DNA of 11,449 nucleotides, taken from Acholeplasmataceae bacterium (GTDB lineage Bacteria > Bacillota_I > Bacilli_A > Acholeplasmatales > Acholeplasmataceae). This document shows, piece by piece, positions 1-5,576 of the stretch. The number at the start of each line of letters is the position of its first letter. Positions within the stretch are counted from its first letter, which is position 1. Both the position numbers and the translations under genes were made by a program. The notes below the pieces were generated by a model, which had not been told where the DNA came from, searched no databases, and saw only the letters and a list, made by a program, of their open reading frames with translations. The stretch is from NCBI GenBank assembly GCA_023264085.1, contig JALQTF010000069.1, positions 1 to 11,449 on the forward strand, read 5' to 3'.

Positions 1-2
1 CT

Positions 3-278
3 GCGCCGTATAGAGACCTTGGTAACCTGGTGGCGGTGGGTGTTTTTGTTTCTATGGTGTTGTCATTAACTTTTTTGCCGGCGATGATGAGCTTTTTACC
101 CGTTAGGGTAAAACTGGGTGAGGATGGTTCGGTTAAATATTTAGAAAAGCTGTCACTGTTTTCCATAAAATATCATCGCCGACTATTAGTCGTTATGTGT
201 GTTGTAGCGGTTATTTCTTCTGTTGGCATTCCACTCAACACCTCTGAAGAGCACTTTACAACGTACTTTGATAAAACC
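3..278 (+). CDS. RND/MMPL-type exporter fragment, probably foreign to this contig
   Basis: This frame is open from the window edge and has no native start in view; GTG at 30 is internal. The visible residues read PYRDLGNLVAVGVFVSMVLS and then LTFLPAMMSFLPVR, the end of a membrane domain with the LTFLPA-type helix typical of RND-superfamily MMPL transporters. A basic stretch (KYHRRLL), another hydrophobic helix (LVVMCVVAVISSVGIPL) and then EEHFTTYFD follow, which resembles the start of the second periplasmic domain (family pattern: DEFVxYFD). The G+C content is about 42% over the first 240 bases, against near one third elsewhere. The protein similarity stops at about residue DKT (276-278), and the same frame continues as phosphopentomutase. 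In MMPL proteins the domain should continue for several hundred residues. The source looks proteobacterial, but that is a weak inference. Confidence 0.7.
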
Positions 279-788
279 GTTTTAAACTTTTTAGAAGACA
301 ATGGTAATGACGTCATTGCACTCGGCAAAATCAATGATATCTTTGATGGATATGGCATCACATCATTCTCTAAAACTATATCCAATGAAGATGGTATGAA
401 TCAAATCATTGAACAAACACAAAAAGATTTTAAAGGATTATGTTTTTTGAATCTTGTAGATTTTGATGCACTCTATGGACATCGAAGAGATCCAATCGGA
501 TACGGTAAAGCCATTGAAGCTTTTGATGTACAATTAAAAACTTTAATAGAGCATTTAAATGATGATGACTTATTAATTTTAACGGCAGATCACGGAAATG
601 ATCCAATACATCATGGGACCGATCATACAAGGGAATTTGTACCAGTTATTGCGTATCATCATCACATCCAATCACCAAAGCATTTAGGAATTAGACAGAC
701 TTTTGCAGATCTAGGCGCAACAATTTCAGATAATTTTAAAGCTGAATTGCCATCTATTGGAACATCATTTTTAAAAGAATTAAAATAA
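279..788 (+). CDS. deoB: Phosphopentomutase, C-terminal part (5' truncated)
   Basis: Phosphopentomutase interconverts ribose-1-phosphate/ribose-5-phosphate and the deoxy forms in cytosolic nucleoside salvage. Only about 169 of the usual roughly 390 residues are present, starting near VLNFLEDNGNDVIALGKIND, which matches the region preceding the C-terminal half of the alkaline-phosphatase-like core. Diagnostic motifs are LNLVDFDALYGHRRDPIGYG (about 463-507), TADHGNDPIHHGTDHTREFVP (about 583-645), which carries the metal-binding Asp/His residues, and the family-typical end RQTFADLGATISDNF...GTSFLKELK. The N-terminal metal-binding and catalytic region is missing, because the upstream sequence is an unrelated transporter fragment fused in frame at about 276-282. 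The TAA stop (786-788) overlaps the left arm of a terminator. The identification is very secure; the truncation is most likely a chimeric join. Confidence 0.93.
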   Translation, partial: VLNFLEDNGNDVIALGKINDIFDGYGITSFSKTISNEDGMNQIIEQTQKDFKGLCFLNLVDFDALYGHRRDPIGYGKAIEAFDVQLKTLIEHLNDDDLLILTADHGNDPIHHGTDHTREFVPVIAYHHHIQSPKHLGIRQTFADLGATISDNFKAELPSIGTSFLKELK

Positions 789-819
789 AAAAACCTCACA
801 TTAAATTGTGAGGTTTTTT
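788..819. terminator. Bidirectional intrinsic terminator between deoB and asparaginase
   Basis: A perfect 13-bp inverted repeat, AAAAAACCTCACA (788-800) and TGTGAGGTTTTTT (807-819), encloses a 6-base loop. It gives a T-run on both strands and so serves the convergent deoB (plus) and asparaginase (minus) genes. The right arm and loop lie inside the last codons of the asparaginase, encoding KNLTI and the stop, and the left arm begins in the deoB stop codon. The intergenic space is therefore essentially nil. Confidence 0.93.
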
Positions 820-1766
820 ATTGAAACATTATTTGCTAATGCAACCATTAATAAAAGACGTGCTTTTTGACTATTTAAATGTGGAGATAAAACACATCCA
901 ATTTCAGTAAGTTGTTTGGCACCACCTATATAAGGATATGTAGGGAATGGTCGACCTTTAGGAACACGTGAAGTTATCATGACAGCGACATTGTTGTTAA
1001 TCAAAAACTCAATATGTTCTACAATTGCTGGAGGGACATTGCCTCTACCGAATCCTTCAATCACGAGACCATCAAAATCTTTGAATTGTCTTAGTAAATG
1101 TCCAGAATCTCCAGTATATGTTTTATAAATTGCCACATTAATATTTAACTTAGAAGGCTTTTCTAATTGAAATTGCTTTTGAAATGAACGATAATAGACA
1201 ATTTCTAAATCATCCACAACACCAATAGGACCAAATTCTAACGATTGGAATGTATCAAGTGAGACTGTGTGTGATTTCGTCACTTCATAAGGGTGATGAA
1301 TCGTATCATTTAAAACAACTAAAACACCTTTATTTTTAGAATTGGAATGTGTTGCCACTAAAATTGACGAGACAATATTATTTAATCCATCATATGCAAT
1401 ATCAGAATAATTTCTCATAGATCCAGTAAAGACAATTGGAACATCAATTTGATTAAAATAAAGATCAAGAAAAAAAGCAGTTTCCTCTAGAGTATCGGTT
1501 CCGTGAGTAATGACAAATCCATCATAATAATTTTCAGATATTTTTGAATCAACAAACTCTGACAAATCTAACATATCTTTCGGTGTCATATGGGGAGAAG
1601 GTTTCATTAAAAAAACATGAGAGTCAATTTGAATGTCATTTAAAACACTATGTCTTAAATTCATTAGATGCTGTTTTTGAAATTCAATCACATCATTTGA
1701 TAAGTCTTTATGATGATCCATCGAAATAGTACCACCGGTTAATATAAGCAGAACTTTTTTTGACAT
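801..1766 (-). CDS. ansA: L-asparaginase, cytosolic (type I-like)
   Basis: This enzyme hydrolyses L-asparagine to aspartate and ammonia. In the 321-residue reading (start 1766) the first catalytic threonine is T13 in LILTGGTIS, the second motif is THGTDTLEET with T90 and D91, and the catalytic lysine is K164 in VTKSHT, followed by the usual SLDTFQSLEFGPIG stretch. S57 in KPSPHMT fits the substrate-binding serine. There is no signal peptide, so the enzyme is cytosolic, and the length is normal for the family. The flexible lid after TGGTI lacks the tyrosine found in the E. coli type II enzyme, as in many type I enzymes. There are tandem ATGs at 1769 and 1766: the Shine-Dalgarno GAGGTGA (1771-1777) is only 1 base from the first but 4 from the second, so 1766 is preferred. 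The gene is monocistronic, and its last codons form the terminator stem. The ansA versus ansB label is a matter of convention. Confidence 0.92.
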   Translation of the reverse strand: MSKKVLLILTGGTISMDHHKDLSNDVIEFQKQHLMNLRHSVLNDIQIDSHVFLMKPSPHMTPKDMLDLSEFVDSKISENYYDGFVITHGTDTLEETAFFLDLYFNQIDVPIVFTGSMRNYSDIAYDGLNNIVSSILVATHSNSKNKGVLVVLNDTIHHPYEVTKSHTVSLDTFQSLEFGPIGVVDDLEIVYYRSFQKQFQLEKPSKLNINVAIYKTYTGDSGHLLRQFKDFDGLVIEGFGRGNVPPAIVEHIEFLINNNVAVMITSRVPKGRPFPTYPYIGGAKQLTEIGCVLSPHLNSQKARLLLMVALANNVSIKNLTI

Positions 1767-1770
1767 CATT

Positions 1771-1777
1771 TCACCTC
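1771..1777 (-). promoter_or_regulatory. Ribosome binding site of the asparaginase gene
   Basis: On the minus strand this reads GAGGTGA, followed by A and then ATGATG. It sits too close to the first ATG (1 base) and at a workable 4 bases (7 from the GAGG core) from the second, which favours the start at 1766. Confidence 0.65.
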
Positions 1778-1795
1778 ACATATCCATATAAATTT

Positions 1796-1801
1796 ATTAT
1801 A
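1796..1801 (-). promoter_or_regulatory. Putative -10 element of the asparaginase promoter
   Basis: The minus strand carries a perfect TATAAT here, in the context ACGTTATAATAAATTT, about 30 bases upstream of the start codon. That predicts transcription starting near 1789 and a leader of about 20 bases. The hexamer 17 bases upstream is TTATAA, a poor -35 match, so strength or activator dependence cannot be judged. In such AT-rich DNA a chance TATAAT is possible; its position supports it. Confidence 0.5.
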
Positions 1802-1902
1802 ACGTAAAGTGGCTTTTTTATAATCTATAAAATCAGTGGATAGACACACTAGATTTTCTAGAAGCCGAAATTTTGCTAATAAAAGTTATCAACATTTCAA
1901 CA

Positions 1903-1918
1903 CGGATAAAGATATCCG
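1903..1918. repeat. Inverted repeat CGGATA-N4-TATCCG, possible operator
   Basis: CGGATA and TATCCG flank AAGA. This dyad keeps G+C bases in an otherwise AT-dominated region, which makes chance less likely than for the neighbouring A/T palindromes. It lies about 100 bases upstream of the asparaginase -10 element, far for simple repression. No known regulator is recognised. Confidence 0.4.
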
Positions 1919-1946
1919 CACAGTAAGTATAATATGTATTAGTTAA

Positions 1947-1962
1947 CATAATATATATTATG
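1947..1962. repeat. Perfect 16-bp palindrome CATAATATATATTATG
   Basis: All 16 bases are self-complementary with no spacer. It could be a dimeric regulator site, but the sequence is almost purely A/T, so a chance origin is not excluded. Confidence 0.45.
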
Positions 1963-2067
1963 CGAACTAAATTAATTTTATTAACATATTAAATCTTGTT
2001 AATAAACGTATTACTTTTTTATTATTTAATAAAATTACTTAACAATAATAAAGCTTCTCTTTTGGTT

Positions 2068-2083
2068 TAATATACGCATATTA
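2068..2083. repeat. Inverted repeat TAATAT-ACGC-ATATTA
   Basis: A 6+4+6 dyad with a G+C centre in the upstream part of the gene-free region. It is listed because it is similar in layout (6-4-6) to the dyad at 1903-1918; the half-sites differ, so the two need not bind the same factor. Confidence 0.3.
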
Positions 2084-2205
2084 TTATTTTTATTATGTTT
2101 ATGTTTTCTATTGTATGTAATTTTTGGAAATAAAACTTCTTATGAATATTATGGTGTTTGATTAGTCTTGAATGTACTATTTTTAGTAAAATCTACTTCT
2201 TTTGT

Positions 2206-2240
2206 TAAAAAAAATATCTCGTTTCTACTGAGATATTTTT
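2206..2240 (-). terminator. Terminator of the fabH-like/CoA-transferase unit
   Basis: The inverted repeat AAAAATATCTC (2210-2220) and GAGATATTTTT (2230-2240) has a 9-base loop. It begins 1 base after the CoA-transferase stop codon (2242-2244) in the minus direction, and the minus-strand copy is followed by an extended T-run (A-run at 2206-2214 on plus). The other strand also shows T residues after the stem, so it may work in both directions. Confidence 0.88.
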
Positions 2241-2241
2241 A

Positions 2242-3525
2242 TTATATGTTATATGTTTTTTTTGCTTCGACTTCTAATTCGTTTTTAAATTCAGGATCTG
2301 CAATTGATATGAGTGCATGAATTCTTTCTTTAATTGTTAATCCTTTTAGTTTAACAATTCCATATTCTGTTACTACATAATCTATGTCATTTCTAGATAG
2401 TGTTACACTTGTTCCGTTTTTAAATGAAGGTACAATTTTTGATATTTTTTGAGTAGTTCCGTCTGCCTTTTTGATTTTTGCTGTTGAGTGAAGTGCAATA
2501 AAACTTTTACCGCCAATTGATCTTTGTGCACCAACTGCAGTATCCGATTGTCCTCCTGTACCACTGTAATGTTTAAAATTTAGCGTTTCACTATTACATT
2601 GACCAGTTAAATCTATTTCAATTGTAGTGTTGATTGAAATTTGCTTATGATTTTGACCAATCACATATGGATCATTAACAGTGCTTGCGCTCATTAATAA
2701 TATATCTTTGTTTAAATGTACATAATCATATAATGCTTTAGTACCTAATATGAAACTGCAAACGTGTTGTCTTGGATAGATGCTTTTCTTTTCCCCAGTT
2801 ACTACTGCATTTTTTACTAAATCAATTAATCCATCTGATAGCATTTCAGTATGGATGCCTAAGTTTTTCTTATCTTTTAATGCTTTTGCAACAGCATTTG
2901 GTATTGAACCAATACCAAATTGCAATGTAGAGTTATCTTCAATTTCATTTGCGATATAATGAGCGATTTTTATATCTCTCTCATCATTAGTTTCATAATT
3001 AATTGTATTGGGTTCATAATCGACATTGATAACATAATCTATATCTTTATCTTGAATGATGTGATCACCAAATACATATGGCATTTTATGATTGAGCTCG
3101 ATTACTTTTATTTTTGCACGTTTAAATGCATCTATTTCATATACATTGCTCAAACTCATTGATATAGTACCGTCTGTAGGATGTTTTGATCCTGTACCGA
3201 TGTAAACATCTGGTGGAAAACGATTTAGTCTATTTTTTCCAGATGCATGCAAATGACTTGGAACATATGATACATTTTTATATGAATTTTCAAGTTGTCG
3301 CATTTGATTACTGTAAAATAATGAGTCAAATTCAATGTATTTTTGAACAGATGAATCATAATCCATTCTTTCAATGGGTAAGCAATTTAATAATTTTATA
3401 TGTTTTTTTATTTTGGATAAACTTGATATAAATAATTTAGGTTCTGCAGCAGCCATCGACACAACGATGTATTGATTTGGCTCAATCAATTCAATCAAAT
3501 GATCGATTGTAATGGTTTTATACAT
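2242..3525 (-). CDS. Acetyl-CoA-dependent acyl-CoA transferase (4-hydroxybutyrate/butyrate CoA-transferase family)
   Basis: Proteins of this family move CoA between acetyl-CoA (or another acyl-CoA) and a short-chain carboxylate through a glutamyl-CoA thioester. The 427-residue length is normal. Seen directly are GTGSKHPTDG-type N-domain sequence (110-119), LQFGIGSIPNAV (201-212), the catalytic motif GIHTEMLSDG with Glu227, and the glycine-rich oxyanion/CoA loop SGTGGQSD (321-328). The end has VTEYGIVKLKGLTIKERIHAL, conserved in the family. Substrate choice (acetate, butyrate, 4-hydroxybutyrate, branched acids) cannot be read from sequence alone; acetyl-CoA hydrolase is an alternative annotation of the same fold. 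Its ATG directly abuts the TAA of the upstream KAS III gene (TAAATG), with only a weak GGTGAA-like ribosome site inside that gene's end, so the two are translationally coupled and probably act on the same acyl-CoA pool. Confidence 0.88.
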   Translation of the reverse strand: MYKTITIDHLIELIEPNQYIVVSMAAAEPKLFISSLSKIKKHIKLLNCLPIERMDYDSSVQKYIEFDSLFYSNQMRQLENSYKNVSYVPSHLHASGKNRLNRFPPDVYIGTGSKHPTDGTISMSLSNVYEIDAFKRAKIKVIELNHKMPYVFGDHIIQDKDIDYVINVDYEPNTINYETNDERDIKIAHYIANEIEDNSTLQFGIGSIPNAVAKALKDKKNLGIHTEMLSDGLIDLVKNAVVTGEKKSIYPRQHVCSFILGTKALYDYVHLNKDILLMSASTVNDPYVIGQNHKQISINTTIEIDLTGQCNSETLNFKHYSGTGGQSDTAVGAQRSIGGKSFIALHSTAKIKKADGTTQKISKIVPSFKNGTSVTLSRNDIDYVVTEYGIVKLKGLTIKERIHALISIADPEFKNELEVEAKKTYNI

Positions 3526-4509
3526 TTACTTCACCCACGTTAAAAGCGTAGCTCCATATGATAAACCGCCACCAAAACCAACGAGCGCAATTAAATCACC
3601 CTTTTTTAACTTTTTATTTTTATAAGCATCTGCTAACGTGATGATAATTGATGCGCCTGATGTATTTCCAAAATTTTTTATTGTTGTATGGGTTTTACTT
3701 GGGGACATACCTAAAGTGTTTAAACCATGATTGATGATATTAATGTTTGCTTGATGAAATACAATGAAGTCTAAATCATTGACATCTTTTTTGGCTTTTT
3801 TTAGAACTTCTTTAGTTGCAAAAGGTAAAACACGCACTGCAAAATCCCAAACTTTTCTGCCTTGCATCTCAAATCGATGTAAATTATTAGCAATCGTTTC
3901 TAATGACGTGGGAAAAGATGCACCACCACCTTGAAATCTGATGACATCATTTTTATCTCCTTCAGTCATGAGATATCCTTCATGAATGCCACCATCTTGA
4001 TCAGATAAACTGAGCACCGCAGCTCCTGCACCGTCTCCAAAATAGACACATGTCGTTCTGTCTGTGTAATCTAATATTCTAGAATATGTTTCTGCACCAA
4101 TTACTAAAACATGCTTATAACCAAAAGATTTTTGCATTGCATATGCAGTATTGAGTGCATAGACAAATCCGGCACATACTGCACCTACATCAAAAGCAGC
4201 CGCATTGTAAGCCTTCAATTTTCCTTGAACAATGGATGCAGTTGGAGGTTGAATCATGTCTGGAGACGATGTTGCTAATACGATAAGTTCAATGTCTTCA
4301 ACGTTTAAGTTTGCATCTTTTATTGCTTCTCTGGCTGCATTTACAGCTAAGTCCGATGTGGTTTCCTCTTTTGAAGCCATTCTTCTTTCTCTAATTCCAA
4401 CTTTTTCATAGATCCAAGCATCAGATGTATCGATTTTGTCCTCGAACCAAGAGTTTGGAATGATTGTATTTGGAACATAATATCCTAGACCTGATATAAA
4501 AATTGACAT
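3526..4509 (-). CDS. fabH: 3-oxoacyl-ACP synthase III (KAS III)-like condensing enzyme
   Basis: The 327 residues align collinearly with FabH. The catalytic triad is intact: Cys112 in VGAVCAGF, His252 in HQAN and Asn282 in NFGNTSG. DTSDAWI (27-33) with Trp32 and DRTTCVYFGDGAGA with Arg151 match CoA-binding regions, and the end GFGGGLSYGATLL is typical. Classical FabH condenses an acyl-CoA with malonyl-ACP to start fatty-acid synthesis. Here the basic ACP-docking patch known from E. coli FabH (Lys214, Arg249, Lys256, Lys257) is replaced by Asp222, Asn257, Asn264 and Thr265, and Arg36 is Lys36. The gene is not in a fab/acc cluster but paired with a CoA-transferase. A relative acting on CoA thioesters or another acceptor is therefore a real alternative. 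GAGGA (4516-4520) precedes the start by 6 bases. Confidence 0.85.
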   Translation of the reverse strand: MSIFISGLGYYVPNTIIPNSWFEDKIDTSDAWIYEKVGIRERRMASKEETTSDLAVNAAREAIKDANLNVEDIELIVLATSSPDMIQPPTASIVQGKLKAYNAAAFDVGAVCAGFVYALNTAYAMQKSFGYKHVLVIGAETYSRILDYTDRTTCVYFGDGAGAAVLSLSDQDGGIHEGYLMTEGDKNDVIRFQGGGASFPTSLETIANNLHRFEMQGRKVWDFAVRVLPFATKEVLKKAKKDVNDLDFIVFHQANINIINHGLNTLGMSPSKTHTTIKNFGNTSGASIIITLADAYKNKKLKKGDLIALVGFGGGLSYGATLLTWVK

Positions 4510-4536
4510 TGATTTTCCTCGTTTACTTTCAATTCT

Positions 4537-4545
4537 ATTGTATCA
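4537..4545 (-). promoter_or_regulatory. Extended -10 promoter of the fabH-like unit
   Basis: On the minus strand TGATACAAT (TG-N-TACAAT) matches the extended -10 consensus TGNTATAAT with one change. It lies in the short gap between the terminator of the long operon and the fabH-like start, predicting transcription from about 4530 and a leader of roughly 20 bases. No convincing -35 hexamer is seen, as is common for extended -10 promoters. Confidence 0.55.
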
Positions 4546-4582
4546 AAAACTACTTTGAAACTTATAATTATGTAATAATAAA

Positions 4583-4613
4583 GAAAAAAAGTGATTACAA
4601 ATCACTTTTTTTC
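4583..4613 (-). terminator. Terminator of the parE-DUF2892 operon, overlapping the last codons
   Basis: A perfect 14-bp stem, GAAAAAAAGTGATT (4583-4596) and AATCACTTTTTTTC (4600-4613), has a 3-base loop and T-runs on both strands. The right arm encodes the C-terminal EKK and TGA stop of the DUF2892 gene. It separates the six-gene operon from the fabH-like unit. Confidence 0.9.
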
Positions 4614-4808
4614 TTCTAAATCTGTTTTACATGTAGATAAACCAAATAATTTATAGATGCCGCAAAATGATGTTGCAACTGTAAATAATAATAATACACT
4701 TACAATCATGAGTGGATATAATTCTAAAAATATTGCAAATATCACGATAACAACTGCTAAAACAAGACGTATGATGCGATCTAGATTTCCCATGTTTCGA
4801 TCAAACAT
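4602..4808 (-). CDS. Small membrane protein, DUF2892 (YgaP-type transmembrane domain)
   Basis: The 68-residue protein starts MGNLDRIIRLVLA, closely matching the family opening (xNVGxxDRxxRxxLG). Two hydrophobic helices follow (about 13-30 and 32-48), and then FCGIYKLFGLSTC with Cys49 and Cys60, corresponding to the conserved FCPLYxLLGxxTC tail. The family is membrane-embedded; in YgaP this segment is fused to a rhodanese, but standalone copies are common and their function is unknown. The start lies 3 bases after the EF-Ts-like stop (TAATTTATG), and a strong AGGAGG inside the end of that gene (around 4819-4825) supports it. It is the last gene of the operon, and its stop lies inside the terminator stem. 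Confidence 0.85.
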   Translation of the reverse strand: MFDRNMGNLDRIIRLVLAVVIVIFAIFLELYPLMIVSVLLLFTVATSFCGIYKLFGLSTCKTDLEEKK

Positions 4809-4811
4809 AAA

Positions 4812-5576
4812 TTATAGTACCTCCTTTACAGTTGTCTGGCAAAATGTATCTGCGACTAAACTACAACTTAAGTGTTCGTTCATACTTTCACCGAGTTCGT
4901 AGCGTGTTGCATGTAATAATTTCACATCTTTTTGATTTAAAAAGTCTTTTACAGTGATTGGTTGACCTAAGAGTTCAGATGCAAGAATTTGATCAATAAC
5001 GGTTTGTTTCCATTTTGGATAGAGTTTCCCCAAAGCGGTCACTTGCATAGCAATCTTATTTGCATCATTAGGATTTATAGTATCTTGATCTAATATTACA
5101 ACCGCAGCGCTACTATAATTGCTGTGGACATACATACCAAATGATTGATGATCTTCTTTTTTAATGGTTGAAATTCTAGAAACAACCACTTTTTCTGCAA
5201 TCAGCGTCTCGACTTTAAGTCTGTAATCTTCAACGGATTGATGATTGATTTGAAGGTTCATTGCTTCTTCAATCGTAATATTAGGATATTGTATAATAAG
5301 CTTTCCGAAATCCTCTACGAACTGAATAAACGCTTCGTGCTTATTGACAAAATCTGTGAGTGCATTAATTTCATAAAGGATGGCATCGTTGCCTTTAGAA
5401 ACAACACGAACCATTCCTTTTTTAGCGACTTTATCATGCGTGTCTTCAACTCTTAATGCATTTAATTGAGTTCTTGCTTCTTCTAAAGTTTCTGTAGATT
5501 CTACAGAGGCTTTAATTTGTGCCATCGATAGACCTGTTTCTTCTCTGAGTTGTTTAATTTTTTCTAAGTTTGTCAT
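4812..5576 (-). CDS. tsf: Divergent elongation factor Ts-like protein
   Basis: EF-Ts catalyses GDP release from EF-Tu. The 254 residues follow the EF-Ts layout: an N-terminal UBA-like helix bundle (1-45, KIKQLREETGLSM), a core with ILYEINALTDFVNKHEAF (66-83) that retains the key Asp75-Phe76 of TDFV, IAMQVTALGKLYPKW (175-189), and LLGQP..VKDFL plus RYELGE near the end. Several usually invariant parts differ. DCKKAL of the UBA region is QIKASV; the RxAAEG segment before the core is missing, so VAKKG runs straight into MVRV; and the HGxGRIGV-like segment reads HSNYSSAA. It is not beside rpsB, the usual location. It may be the organism's only, fast-evolving EF-Ts or a second paralogue. Its ATG overlaps the previous stop (ATGA); GGTGA lies 7 bases upstream. 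Confidence 0.8.
   Translation of the reverse strand: MTNLEKIKQLREETGLSMAQIKASVESTETLEEARTQLNALRVEDTHDKVAKKGMVRVVSKGNDAILYEINALTDFVNKHEAFIQFVEDFGKLIIQYPNITIEEAMNLQINHQSVEDYRLKVETLIAEKVVVSRISTIKKEDHQSFGMYVHSNYSSAAVVILDQDTINPNDANKIAMQVTALGKLYPKWKQTVIDQILASELLGQPITVKDFLNQKDVKLLHATRYELGESMNEHLSCSLVADTFCQTTVKEVL

Larger units (their letters stand above)
1778..2205. other. Gene-free, very AT-rich intergenic region with palindromes
   Basis: This stretch of about 430 bases between the CoA-transferase terminator and the asparaginase start holds no convincing reading frame, tRNA or rRNA. Stops are frequent in all frames and composition is more AT-rich than the flanking genes. It contains the asparaginase promoter and several inverted repeats: CTAGATTTTCTAG near 1849, CGGATA-N4-TATCCG (1903-1918), a perfect 16-bp palindrome (1947-1962), TTAACA-N10-TGTTAA (1981-2002), and TAATAT-N4-ATATTA (2068-2083). 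TTAACATA also occurs twice as a direct repeat (1943-1950 and 1981-1988). These could be operator sites or simply AT-rich chance; a decayed gene is also possible. Confidence 0.6.

Noticed and set aside
3..788. A genuine transporter-phosphopentomutase fusion protein
   Set aside because: Both halves are truncated at positions that make no domain sense, base composition changes at the join, and the other contig end is also chimeric.
1886..1894. DnaA-box-like TTATCAACA in the AT-rich gap, suggesting a replication origin
   Set aside because: Only one box with one mismatch to TTATCCACA; no cluster, and no dnaA, dnaN or rpmH nearby.
1778..2205. CRISPR array or tandem repeat in the gene-free stretch
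   Set aside because: The repeats are short, A/T-dominated and irregularly spaced, with no repeat-spacer periodicity.
2920..3431. Plus-strand reading frames of about 80 residues antisense to the CoA-transferase
   Set aside because: They are Ile/Phe-rich translations of the antisense of an AT-rich gene, with no ribosome site or family motif.
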